Source: Planctomycetota bacterium
GTDB lineage: Bacteria; Planctomycetota; UBA1135; GCA-002686595
Direction of reading: 5' to 3'
Assembly: GCA_016872755.1 (NCBI GenBank)
Contig: VGZE01000002.1
Coordinates: forward strand, 1 to 64,000
DNA length: 64,000 nucleotides
Position 1 is the first letter of the stretch. Each line of letters opens with the position of its first letter. Below, piece after piece: positions 25,959-34,548 of this stretch. The notes beneath the pieces are model-generated. The model searched no databases. It was not told the origin of the DNA and saw only the letters and a program-made list of their open reading frames with translations. The translations under genes were made by a program, and so were the position numbers.

Positions 25959-27473
25959 ATGCCCGCCCAGACGAACATCACCCCCCGCTCGAAGGACTAC
26001 GCGCAGTGGTATCAGGACGTCATCGCCTGCGCCGAGCTCGCAGAGCCCGCCAACGTCGTGAAGGGCTGCATGGTGATCCGCCCGCACGGCTACGCGATCT
26101 GGGAGAAGATCGAGGACGACCTCGACCGCCGCTTCAAGGCGACCGGTCACAAGAACGCGTACTTCCCGCTGTTGATCCCGCTCTCCTTCCTCGCCAAGGA
26201 AGCGCAGCACGTGCAGGGCTTCGCGATGGAATGCGCGGTCGTGACCCACAGCGGCCTGCGCGCCGTCGACGGCAAGCTCGAGGTCCGCAACCAGCTCGAG
26301 GAGCCGTACGTCGTGCGCCCGACGTCCGAGACGATCATCGGTCACTTCTTCTCGAAGTGGATCGACTCCTACCGCGACCTGCCGCTCCTGATCAACCAGT
26401 GGGCGAACATCATGCGCTGGGAGATGCGCACGCGACTGTTCCTGCGCACGACCGAGTTCCTGTGGCAGGAGGGGCACACCGCGCACGCAACGCACGAGGA
26501 CTCGCAGGCCGAGGTGCTGCGCATGCTCGACGTGTACCGCGACTTCGCGCACGAGGTGATGGCGGTGCCCGTGATCCGAGGCGTGAAGACCGCCAACGAG
26601 CGCTTCGCCGGAGCGATCGAAACGCGCTGCATCGAGGCGTACATGCAGGATGGCAAGGCGCTGCAGGCCGGCACGAGCCATGATCTCGGCCAGAACTTCG
26701 GCAAGGCCTTCGACATCACGTTCCAGAACAAGACCGGCCAGCGCGAGCACGTCTGGCAGACCTCGTGGGGCGTCTCGACGCGCCTGGTCGGCGCGCTGAT
26801 CATGGCGCACAGCGACGACGAGGGCCTGGTGCTGCCGCCGAAGCTCGCGCCGATCCACGTCGCGCTGGTGCCGATCTGGCGCAAGCCGGAGGAGCAGGCG
26901 CGCGTGCTCGAGGTCGCCGAGCGCGTCGCCAAGGAGCTGCGCGAGGACGGCCTCGAGGTCGTGCTCGACGATCGCGACGACGTGCGCCCGGGCGAGAAGT
27001 ACTACCACTGGGAGCGGCGCGGCGTGCCGATCCGCATCGAGCTCGGGCCGCGCGACATCGACGCGGGCGTGGCGATGATCAAACTGCGCGTGGTGCCCGA
27101 GGGAACCGATCCGAAGGCCGCGAAGAAGACGATCCCGCTCGCCGACATCGGGGTCTCGATCGGCAAGGAGCTCGACGCGTTCCAGGCCTTCCTGTTCGAG
27201 CGCGCGAAGAAGCGGATGCACGACTCGATCGTGAAGGTCGATTCGTGGAGCGAGTTCGAAAAGGTCTTCGCGGATCAAGGCTCGCGCTTCGTGCTCGCGC
27301 ACTGGGACGGCACGACCGAGACCGAGCTCGCGATCAAGGAGGCGACCAAGGCGACGGTGCGCTGCCTGCCGTATCCGGAGGACGTGCCGGGCTTCGATCC
27401 GCGGGAAACGGGCCGCTGCGTGAAGACCGGCAAGCCGAGCGCGCAGCGCGTGCTGTTCGCGAAGAACTACTGA
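25959..27473 (+). CDS. proS: Prolyl-tRNA synthetase, short (eukaryote/archaea-like) type
   Basis: ProRS charges tRNA-Pro. The 504-residue protein has class II motifs 'ENQWANIMRWE'-type motif 2 ('INQWANIMRWEMRTRLFLR'), 'TEFLWQEGHTAH' and 'TSWGVSTRLVGALIMAHSDD' (motif 3), then the anticodon-binding domain (about 285-385) and the C-terminal zinc-like domain ending in an aromatic residue (NY). It lacks the editing insertion of the bacterial-type enzyme, placing it in the short ProS group found in archaea, eukaryotes and some bacteria. ATG start; no neighbour overlap. The DinB-like gene follows after 17 bases and may be co-transcribed. Confidence 0.95.
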   Translation: MPAQTNITPRSKDYAQWYQDVIACAELAEPANVVKGCMVIRPHGYAIWEKIEDDLDRRFKATGHKNAYFPLLIPLSFLAKEAQHVQGFAMECAVVTHSGLRAVDGKLEVRNQLEEPYVVRPTSETIIGHFFSKWIDSYRDLPLLINQWANIMRWEMRTRLFLRTTEFLWQEGHTAHATHEDSQAEVLRMLDVYRDFAHEVMAVPVIRGVKTANERFAGAIETRCIEAYMQDGKALQAGTSHDLGQNFGKAFDITFQNKTGQREHVWQTSWGVSTRLVGALIMAHSDDEGLVLPPKLAPIHVALVPIWRKPEEQARVLEVAERVAKELREDGLEVVLDDRDDVRPGEKYYHWERRGVPIRIELGPRDIDAGVAMIKLRVVPEGTDPKAAKKTIPLADIGVSIGKELDAFQAFLFERAKKRMHDSIVKVDSWSEFEKVFADQGSRFVLAHWDGTTETELAIKEATKATVRCLPYPEDVPGFDPRETGRCVKTGKPSAQRVLFAKNY

Positions 27474-27490
27474 GCCGCCGACTCCGAACC

Positions 27491-27979
27491 ATGCTGCCCT
27501 CCGAACGCCAAGGCTGGATCGAGCGCTACGCCCGCGGCCCCGCGCTGATCGACGCGGCGCTCGCACCTGTGCCGAAGGAGGCGCTGCAGTGGCGTCCGGC
27601 TCCGGACAAGTGGAGCGTCCACGAGGTCGTCGTGCACTGCGGCGACGCAGAGGTCAACTCGCACATGCGGATCCGCTACGTCGTGTGCGAGCGCGAGCCG
27701 CTGGTGGTAGGCTACGACGAGAATCGCTGGGTGCGCGAGCTGGATTACCACGCGCACTCGCTCGAGCTCGCGCTCGCCGCGATGCGCGCAGCACGCGCCA
27801 ACACCATCCCGCTGTTGCGGCGCCTGACCGACGTGCAGTGGAAGCGCTTCGGCCGCCACACCGAACACGCGGGGCCGTACAGCGCCGAGCGCTGGCTGGA
27901 GCTGTACGCCGAGCACTTGGAGATCCACGCGCGGCAGATCGAGCGCACGTTCGCGGCCTGGCGGGCCGGACGCGCCTAG
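27491..27979 (+). CDS. DinB-like four-helix protein
   Basis: The 162-residue protein has the DinB/YfiT pattern: an opening helix, 'PDKWSVHEVVVHCGDAE' with the first His, and 'HLEIHARQIERT' with the second His pair near the C-terminus. These His residues bind a metal in the family. Known members act in thiol metabolism or as DNA-damage-induced proteins; the substrate here is unknown. It starts 17 bases after proS and was given the ATG at 27491. Confidence 0.85.
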   Translation: MLPSERQGWIERYARGPALIDAALAPVPKEALQWRPAPDKWSVHEVVVHCGDAEVNSHMRIRYVVCEREPLVVGYDENRWVRELDYHAHSLELALAAMRAARANTIPLLRRLTDVQWKRFGRHTEHAGPYSAERWLELYAEHLEIHARQIERTFAAWRAGRA

Positions 27980-28010
27980 CCGAGTCACGCGCGGAGCGAG
28001 AACGTGAGGG

Positions 28011-29093
28011 TCAGCTCGTTCGCGAGCGCTTCGCCAGCTCGCGCAGCCGCGCCAGCACCGCACTCGCCTCGCCCGAATCGAGCGCGTTCGTTGCGCGGTC
28101 GACGCCGTCGGAGACGGTCAGGCTCAGTCCCGCGGCCTTCAGCGCCAGCGCCGCGCCGAGCAGCGCTGCATTGCGCGCCGGCCCGCTCTCGCCCGCGAGC
28201 ACCCCGAGCACCTGCGCGCCGCTGGCCTTGACCAGCCCCGGATTGTCGGCCGCCCCCTGCCCGTCCTCGGCCGGCATGTACAACGGCAGCTCGGCGTCGG
28301 CCTCCGCGCACAAGCCCCAGTCCCCCGGCTCGATCGACAACGGCACCTGGCGCCCGTCGATGAGCTCGATGCCGCGCGTGCGCTTGTGGACGCTGGGGAT
28401 CACGCTGCCCTCGAGCCCCTGCACGACCATGCCGCGCTTGTGGCCGAGCCCCTGGATCGTCTCGACGGCGGTGCCGAGCACCGGTCCGCTCCAGGCTCCG
28501 GCAACTATCGCGGCCGAGGAGGGCGCGATCAGCTTCTCGACCGTCGACAGCGCGGTGCGCACGCCCAAGTCGCCGCGCACGCGCCGCAGCCCGAGCCAGG
28601 CCGGCAGCATGCCCGTCGCGCTGATCGCCGCGAAGCGCGCTTGGGCAACCCACTTCTCGGCCTCGCCAGGGTCCCAGGTCATCGGCGCGTCGAGCAGTTC
28701 GAGCACGCTGGCCGGCGTCAGGCCGCGCTTGGGCGGCACGCAGCGATCGCTGATCACGAGCACGCGTGCGCCCGCGGCCGCGGCGATCAGGCCGGAGGCG
28801 ACCTCGAGCGGCGCATGTCGCTCGTAGCCGTCGTGCGGCGGGCAGATGCAGACCAGGTCGGTCATGCCCTGGCACGGGATGACGGCCTTGTCGCGCGCGG
28901 CGCGCGCGAAGCCGACGAATTCCTCGACGGTCACGCCCTTCCAACGCAGCGCGATCAAGAAGGCCCCGATGCGCACCTCGCTCTCGTCGCCGGCGAGGAT
29001 CGTTTGGAACGCCGAGTAGGCCTCGTCGCACTTCAAATTGCGACCATCGCGGCGGTTGGAGCCGAGCACGCGCAGAAGGTCGCGCAGGATCAC
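28011..29093 (-). CDS. TrpD/YbiB-like glycosyltransferase-family protein
   Basis: The 360-residue protein has the two-part layout of anthranilate phosphoribosyltransferase relatives: a helical N-domain ('CDEAYSAFQTILAGDESEVR', 'IGAFLIALRWKGVTVEEFVG') and an alpha/beta domain. The PRPP-binding signature of true TrpD (a KHGN-type loop and Gly-rich GTGGD motif) is not visible; instead there is 'DLVCICPPHDGYERHAPLEV'. It is therefore closer to YbiB/TrpD2, DNA-binding proteins that have lost phosphoribosyltransferase activity. No trp genes are nearby. The start is GTG 29093. It is transcribed in the same direction as the amidohydrolase array, 155 bases downstream of it. Confidence 0.75.
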   Translation of the reverse strand: MILRDLLRVLGSNRRDGRNLKCDEAYSAFQTILAGDESEVRIGAFLIALRWKGVTVEEFVGFARAARDKAVIPCQGMTDLVCICPPHDGYERHAPLEVASGLIAAAAGARVLVISDRCVPPKRGLTPASVLELLDAPMTWDPGEAEKWVAQARFAAISATGMLPAWLGLRRVRGDLGVRTALSTVEKLIAPSSAAIVAGAWSGPVLGTAVETIQGLGHKRGMVVQGLEGSVIPSVHKRTRGIELIDGRQVPLSIEPGDWGLCAEADAELPLYMPAEDGQGAADNPGLVKASGAQVLGVLAGESGPARNAALLGAALALKAAGLSLTVSDGVDRATNALDSGEASAVLARLRELAKRSRTS

Positions 29094-29248
29094 GCCTCGA
29101 GCCTCCGCCGAGCGGATTCGCCCGGACGCCGTGGCCGCACTCGGACTGTCGGTCCCGACTGAAAAATGGAGGCGCCGATGGGGCCAGAATAGCCGCGTCC
29201 GCCCGAACGCGGAAGGAGCGGCACGCGAACGGCCGCGGAACCGCCGGG

Positions 29249-30754
29249 CTAGCGCTGCGGCGGCTGGGATTCAGCCGATGCCGGAGCCGAATCGCCGGAG
29301 GAGTTGGAGGTCTTCCCGTCGCCGGGAGTGCGCGGGCGGATGTGCGCGAACAAGAGTTCTTTCTGCTTGTCGTAGGCGATCTTGCCCGCGACGACCGTGT
29401 ACTGCACCAGCGTCTCGTAGTGCAGCACGTCGCCGTCGGTGACGATCACATCGCAGTCCTTGCCCTTCTCCAGCGTGCCGACGCGGTGGTCGATGCCCAG
29501 GATGCGCGCGGGCACGGTGGTGATGCCGGCCAGCGCGGCCGCATCGGTCATCCCGCCGCGCACCGCGAAGTCCGCGTCGACGGTCAGGTGCAGGAGGTCG
29601 CGGCCGGTGATGCCGCCGAGGTCGATGCCGTTGCTGGCGGGTCCGATCGCCACCTGCACGCCGTGAGCATGCAGGATCGCCGCGTTCTCGATGCTAGAAC
29701 CGCCGGCGCGCACGAGGTTCTCGTCCTTGTCGCGGCGCTGGCGCGGGTAGACGATCGCGTAGGCTCCCGCGCGGCCGAGTTCCTCGGCCACGATCCAGCC
29801 CTCGACGCAGCCTTCGATCACCGGGCGGAAGCCGAACTCCTGCGCGAGGCGCGCGATGCCCAGGAGGTCGTCGCGATCGTTGGCGTTGAACTTCGCGCGC
29901 GCGCTGCCATCGAGCACGGACAGAATCTTCTGCTCGATGCCCTTCTTGCTCGGTTCGGGCAGGTCCTTCACCTTGTCCTTGCGAACATCCCATTCGCGCT
30001 TCTCGCGCAGGTAGCGCGCGGCCGCGGCGAATTTCTCGCGCAACTGCGTCTTGCCCGAAGAGGCGCTCGTCCAGGTGAAGGACGACAGGAAGCGCTCGCG
30101 CATCACGACGCCGTCGATCTCGCCGCGCTTGAGCTTGAGCGCGCCGCCCGACTGCTCGGCGGAGGTGATCCCGACCGCCAGCGTCATCAGCAACGACGAA
30201 CTGAATGGATCGTAGGCGTCGCGCAGGTCGCTCTGCGCATCGACCAGGCCGGCCTGGTCGGCCAGCAACAGGTCGAGTTCGGCATCGAGGGGACCCTCGT
30301 GGAGGTGCCCGTTCTTGCCGAAGTCGACGCAGCAGCGCATGTGCAGATCGTCCTCGGCGAGGAAGCGCGACCCCTGCGAAACGGCCAGGCTGGCCGAGAT
30401 CGCGACGAGGCCCGGGTAGACCTGGAGCCCGCGCGCGGAGAGCACTTCGGTGCCCTCGGGCAGGTCGGTCGAGTAGCCGACGGACTCGATCACGCCGTCC
30501 TTGGCGAGCACGGTCGCGCCGCGCAACAACCCGCCGGTGCCGGTGTGGACGTCGCCGCCGACGACCGCGAACCACTTCGGTTCCGGGTCCGCCTTCTTGG
30601 CCTCGTCCTTCTTCGCGTCCGCCGTCTTCGCGTCAGAGGACTTCGAACCGCTCGTCTCCTGTGCGACCAGGCTCGGCATGACGGAGCCGAGCAGCGCGGC
30701 GCCGAGGAGCAGCAACGAATTCATGGGTCGTCCGGTAGCGCGGGCTGGCTTCAT
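29249..30754 (-). CDS. Amidohydrolase-like secreted protein A1 (HxH lost)
   Basis: This is the last gene of the ten-gene array. After a signal peptide and a Lys/Asp/Ala-rich stretch ('SDAKTADAKKDEAKKAD') comes an amidohydrolase-1 fold: 'ESVGYSTDLPEGTEVLSARG', 'GITSAEQSGG' and the C-terminal 'DHRVGTLEKGKDCDVIVTDG'. The position of the usual HxH after 'YPGLV' reads AISAS, so the metal motif is gone, and no final Asp-Ala-Pro is seen. The tail is Ser/Pro rich. The start at ATG 30754 overlaps the upstream stop as ATGA; ATG 30724 (MNSLLL) is an alternative that gives a more typical signal peptide. Catalytic activity is doubtful. Confidence 0.78.
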   Translation of the reverse strand: MKPARATGRPMNSLLLLGAALLGSVMPSLVAQETSGSKSSDAKTADAKKDEAKKADPEPKWFAVVGGDVHTGTGGLLRGATVLAKDGVIESVGYSTDLPEGTEVLSARGLQVYPGLVAISASLAVSQGSRFLAEDDLHMRCCVDFGKNGHLHEGPLDAELDLLLADQAGLVDAQSDLRDAYDPFSSSLLMTLAVGITSAEQSGGALKLKRGEIDGVVMRERFLSSFTWTSASSGKTQLREKFAAAARYLREKREWDVRKDKVKDLPEPSKKGIEQKILSVLDGSARAKFNANDRDDLLGIARLAQEFGFRPVIEGCVEGWIVAEELGRAGAYAIVYPRQRRDKDENLVRAGGSSIENAAILHAHGVQVAIGPASNGIDLGGITGRDLLHLTVDADFAVRGGMTDAAALAGITTVPARILGIDHRVGTLEKGKDCDVIVTDGDVLHYETLVQYTVVAGKIAYDKQKELLFAHIRPRTPGDGKTSNSSGDSAPASAESQPPQR

Positions 30755-32022
30755 TGATCGATCTCCCCGTGCACGAGTTCCCCTTCGAGGATCACCGCGA
30801 GGATGCGCGTCGACACCTCGAGTGGATCACCGTCGTAGAGCACGAAATTGGCGTCCTTGCCGGGCTCCAGGCTGCCCAGGCGATCACCCAGGCCGAGCAG
30901 TTGAGCCGGCTCGAGCGTGACCGCGCGCAGTGCGACCTGGCGATCGAGGCCCGCGCCGACGACCTCGCCGACATGGCGCAGCCAGTCCTTGAGGCCGTTG
31001 ATGCTGTCGGTGCGCGGCACGAACACGGGCTTGCCGCCGGCGGCTGCGAGTTCCATCGCGTAGCTGCGTTCGCGGCGCGTGTTGGGCTGCAGCGTGATGC
31101 GCGGATCCATGGCGATGCGCAGTTTCTTCTCGCCGAACTTGTCCATCACATGGTGGAAGTCGACGTCGTCACGCAGGAAGACACGCAGGTCGAACTCGAA
31201 GGTCTCCTCGCGCAGCACGTCGAGCAGGTGCAGGTAGTCGGCGGCCTTGGAAAGCGTGCACAACGCGCGCAACTTGTCCTGGCGCAGTTCGACGAAGGGC
31301 TTGGCCTTCTCGTCGGGCTCGCTGGGCACGTAGCCCTTGCGCTCCTTCTTGGCCTTGTCCTGCGGCGGGGAAGGATCGAAGGACTTGGCTTCCTCCTTCT
31401 TCTCCTCCTTCTTGTCGTCCTTCTTGGCGCCCTTCTTCTCCTGGTCCTTGTCCCACTTCTCGACGTTCTTCTTCTCCTTCTCGTCGTAGTCGTCGGCCTT
31501 CTCGAGACCGTCGCGCAGGAACTTCTTCGAACCTGGATCCGAGCGCATGTGCACGAGCAAGTAGCTCGGGTCGCGCAGCAGCATCTCTTCGCGCGTCGCG
31601 CCGTGCGGCTTGACCACGAAGCCCTGGCCCGGGATGCCCGAGCCGGCCGGGTACAGGCCCAGCGTGGTCACGCCGAGCTCGAGGATCTCGGCCCAGATCT
31701 TCTGATCCGGGTAGAGCTCGACCGAGGCCTTGGCCTGCGGCTCGAAGCCCGAGCTGCCGTCGCTGTCGAGCCCGAGGCGGGAGTAGCAATCGACCAGACC
31801 GGGCAACAGCGTCGCGCCGGGCAGTTCGATCACCGGGATGCCGCGCTCGACCTCGAGGTCCTGGCCGACCGTGACGATCTTGCCGGCCTCGATCAGCACG
31901 ACCGCATGCTCGATCGTGCCATGGGCGATCGTCTCGGCCCTTCCGACGCGCAATGCGTAGAGCGAGGGCAGCGGCGGATCGGCCGGCGTGGGGATGCTGA
32001 GCAGGAGAGTGGTGAGCAGCAT
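30751..32022 (-). CDS. Amidohydrolase-like secreted protein A2 (HxH lost)
   Basis: The 423-residue product has a short signal peptide, then an amidohydrolase-like composite fold: 'TLLPGLVDCYSRLGL' in place of the HxH segment, 'GVTTLGLYPAGSGIPGQG', and the C-terminal 'LGDRLGSLEPGKDANFVLYD'. Residues about 165-225 are an extremely charged, probably disordered or coiled-coil insertion ('KWDKDQEKKGAKKDDKKEEK'). An Asp in 'VPRTDS' may replace the usual catalytic Asp but the His ligands are absent. It couples to A1 by ATGA and starts 10 bases after A3. Confidence 0.78.
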   Translation of the reverse strand: MLLTTLLLSIPTPADPPLPSLYALRVGRAETIAHGTIEHAVVLIEAGKIVTVGQDLEVERGIPVIELPGATLLPGLVDCYSRLGLDSDGSSGFEPQAKASVELYPDQKIWAEILELGVTTLGLYPAGSGIPGQGFVVKPHGATREEMLLRDPSYLLVHMRSDPGSKKFLRDGLEKADDYDEKEKKNVEKWDKDQEKKGAKKDDKKEEKKEEAKSFDPSPPQDKAKKERKGYVPSEPDEKAKPFVELRQDKLRALCTLSKAADYLHLLDVLREETFEFDLRVFLRDDVDFHHVMDKFGEKKLRIAMDPRITLQPNTRRERSYAMELAAAGGKPVFVPRTDSINGLKDWLRHVGEVVGAGLDRQVALRAVTLEPAQLLGLGDRLGSLEPGKDANFVLYDGDPLEVSTRILAVILEGELVHGEIDQ

Positions 32023-32031
32023 GGGGGATTT

Positions 32032-33285
32032 CTAGAAGAGCTGTCCGTCGCGCGTGCGCGAGTACTCGACGACGCCGTCGATCAGCACGAGCTCGCAGCG
32101 CGTGCGCGGATCGATCGGGTCGCCGTTGAACACGCCGATGTCGGCGTCCTTGCCCGGCTCGAGGCTGCCTAGGCGGTCGCCCAGGCCGATGCTGCGCGCG
32201 GGATGGATGGTGAGTCCGCGCAGCATCGAGTACGAATCGGCACCGTAGCGGGCACTGACCGTGCCTTGCAGGAACAACTCTTCCTGCGGCACGACCGGCG
32301 CATCGGTGTTGAGCGAGAAGTCGCGCGCCCCGGCCTCGAGGTACTCGCCGGCCGTGCCGACGAAGCGCCCCTCGCGCGAGACGCGGAAGTCGATCGTGCG
32401 CGGGCCGTGGTTCATCGGCACCTGCATGCGCACGACGTACGGGGCGATCTTGAACGCGTCGAAACAGCCGTGGCTGACGACACAGCGGGTGTCGTACTCG
32501 CCCTTCCACATGTTGACGGCCTTGCCGACGCCGTCGGAGCCGGCGCAGTGGATCAGCACCGGCAGCTCCCGCGCGTGCACCTTCTGCAGGTTCTCGAGCC
32601 TGGGGTCGACGACACCGGCCTCGTTCGCCGCGATTGCGCGCTCGTTCGCCTCGCGCAGCAGCCAGCCCAGTCCGGCACGCGTCGAGCCGAAATCGGCGCT
32701 GCGTTCGGGGTTGTACGACTGCGCGACCTTCATCGCCCCGGGGTCGGCGATCACGGCCGTGTCGTAGAGCGGGGTGTCCTTGGTCTTGTGCAGCACGCCG
32801 AAGCCGCTGATCGAAGTGCCGCTGCCCGGGATCCCCAGCAGGGTCGTCACGCCGGCGGCGCGGGCGCGGTCCAGGCTCGTGTTGCCCGGCACGTAGGCGG
32901 GCGAGGCGCGCAGTTCGGCGTTGATCGGCAGCACCATGTCGTTGATGTCGAAGGTGCCCTGCACGTGGCTGTGCAGGTCGACCATGCCCGGCAGGGCCCA
33001 GCCCTGCTCGAAGGCATGCACCTCGTAGCCCGCCGGCGCCGCCCGGCGCGGACCGACGTACTCGATCTTGCCGTTGCGCACGAGCACCGTGCCGGGCGCG
33101 AAGATGTGGTCGTGCTCGTCCATCGCGAAGATCTTCGAGCACTGCAGCGCGACGCCGGTCTCCCCGGCGCGCAGCGCGCGCGGCTTGAATCCGGGCGCGG
33201 CCAGTCCGGAGCTCGAGGCACGCTCGGGCGTGCTCGCGCAACCCGCGGCGAGCAGCAGCAAGAGCGACAGGCAACTGCGAGTCAC
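32032..33285 (-). CDS. Amidohydrolase A3, lipoprotein, metal motif intact
   Basis: The 417-residue protein starts with a lipoprotein signal peptide (LLLLLAAGC, lipid Cys16). It keeps the amidohydrolase metal site: H105/H107 in 'VDLHSHVQG', a His in 'LPVLIHCAG', a His in 'VVSHGCFDAF', and the catalytic Asp in 'LNTDAPVVP'. It shares 'GTFDINDMV' and 'GIPGSGTSISGFG' with A4 and A5, so the three are recent paralogues. The C-terminal motif 'LGDRLGSLEPGKDADIGVFN' is complete. Start: GTG 33285, overlapping the A4 stop as GTGA; GTG 33288 is also possible. Likely an active periplasmic cyclic-amide or dipeptide hydrolase; substrate unknown. Confidence 0.85.
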   Translation of the reverse strand: MTRSCLSLLLLLAAGCASTPERASSSGLAAPGFKPRALRAGETGVALQCSKIFAMDEHDHIFAPGTVLVRNGKIEYVGPRRAAPAGYEVHAFEQGWALPGMVDLHSHVQGTFDINDMVLPINAELRASPAYVPGNTSLDRARAAGVTTLLGIPGSGTSISGFGVLHKTKDTPLYDTAVIADPGAMKVAQSYNPERSADFGSTRAGLGWLLREANERAIAANEAGVVDPRLENLQKVHARELPVLIHCAGSDGVGKAVNMWKGEYDTRCVVSHGCFDAFKIAPYVVRMQVPMNHGPRTIDFRVSREGRFVGTAGEYLEAGARDFSLNTDAPVVPQEELFLQGTVSARYGADSYSMLRGLTIHPARSIGLGDRLGSLEPGKDADIGVFNGDPIDPRTRCELVLIDGVVEYSRTRDGQLF

Positions 33286-34535
33286 CACGTTCGCCCTCCC
33301 TGGGTCGAGACGTGGACCACGCGTCCGCCGACCCACGCGCGCTCGATGCCGGTGCGCGGATCGACGGGATCGCCGCGCACGGCCAGCAGGTCGGCATCCT
33401 TGCCCGCTTCGATGCTGCCGACGCGATCGTCGATGCCGGCCGTGCGCGCGGGAACGATCGTCAGTCCGCGCAAGGCCTGCAGGCGCGCGTCGTCGAAGCC
33501 GTAGTGCACGCCCATCGCGGCCTGCAGCGGCAGTTCCTCGGCCGGCACCACCGGCGCATCGGTGTTGAATCCGATCTCGACCAGGCCGTGCTCCTGCCAG
33601 CCCGCCGCGAGCCCGATGATCTTGCCGTCGTGATCGACGCCGCGGCTCTTGACCTGGCTCGAGATCGAACGCGGCCCGAGGATGCCCGCGACGTCGAGTT
33701 CGCGCGCCAGCTCGCCGAGCAGGAACGCATCGAACTCGCCGTGATCGATGTAGGTCGGCAGGCCGAGTTCCTGGCGCAGGATGCGCAGCGTGTTGTAGAC
33801 GACCTGGTAGACCTGCGTGTGCGTCGAGACCTGGGTCCGGCCCGCATACAGGTCGCGGAACACGTCGAACATCAGGTCGCGCTCGGGTTGCGGGCCCGTG
33901 CCGCTCTCGAACTCCGCCCAGGCCCGCGCGTAGGCGCGTCCGCGCGAGCAGAACTCGCGGATCGTCCAGTTCATCATGCCGCGGCCCATGCCGTAGCCCC
34001 AGCGCGCCGGATTGTCGGCCTGGGCGATCTTCAGCGAACCGGGCTCGCGCACCAACATCTCGTCGAAGGTCGCTCCGGCCGTCTTGAGCAGGATGCCTTG
34101 TCCACCGCAGTTGGTGCCCGAGCCCGGGATGAACAGGATCGTGGTCACGCCGGCGGCGAGCGCGCGCCGCAGGTTCGCATTCTCGGGCACGACCGCCGTC
34201 GAGACGCGCAGTTCGGGATTGGCCTGGTAGACCATGTCGTTGATCCCGAAGTCGCCGCCGATGTGCGAGTGCAGGTCGATGAACCCGGGGACCAGCCACA
34301 GCGCTCCGAGATCCTCGACGACAGCACCGGCCGGCGCCGCCAACTCCTGACGCGCGCCGACCGCTTCGATGCGCCCGTCGCGCACCACGACACGCGCGCG
34401 ATCGACGACCTGAGCTCCGCGGTGCGCGCACACCAGCGCCTTCGCGCAATCCAGCGCGAGCGGCGGTCCCCCGGGGGCGCCGGCGGGCGGGCCGTCGGCA
34501 ACCCACAGGGTGGCGAGGAGGAAGGGCGTGATCAC
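33282..34535 (-). CDS. Amidohydrolase A4, secreted, metal motif intact
   Basis: The 417-residue product has a short hydrophobic N-terminus and the amidohydrolase fold with H89/H91 in 'IDLHSHIGG', His residues in 'VSTHTQVYQ' and 'YIDHGEFDAF', and the Asp in 'FNTDAPVVPAEEL'. The 'GGDFGINDMVYQANPELR' block and 'FIPGSGTNCGGQG' are shared closely with A5. The start is GTG 34535, with an ATG in no better position. It lies 13 bases after A5 and is coupled to A3. Of the array this and A5 look most like functional enzymes. Confidence 0.87.
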   Translation of the reverse strand: MITPFLLATLWVADGPPAGAPGGPPLALDCAKALVCAHRGAQVVDRARVVVRDGRIEAVGARQELAAPAGAVVEDLGALWLVPGFIDLHSHIGGDFGINDMVYQANPELRVSTAVVPENANLRRALAAGVTTILFIPGSGTNCGGQGILLKTAGATFDEMLVREPGSLKIAQADNPARWGYGMGRGMMNWTIREFCSRGRAYARAWAEFESGTGPQPERDLMFDVFRDLYAGRTQVSTHTQVYQVVYNTLRILRQELGLPTYIDHGEFDAFLLGELARELDVAGILGPRSISSQVKSRGVDHDGKIIGLAAGWQEHGLVEIGFNTDAPVVPAEELPLQAAMGVHYGFDDARLQALRGLTIVPARTAGIDDRVGSIEAGKDADLLAVRGDPVDPRTGIERAWVGGRVVHVSTQGGRTW

Positions 34536-34548
34536 GATGCGTGCGCGG

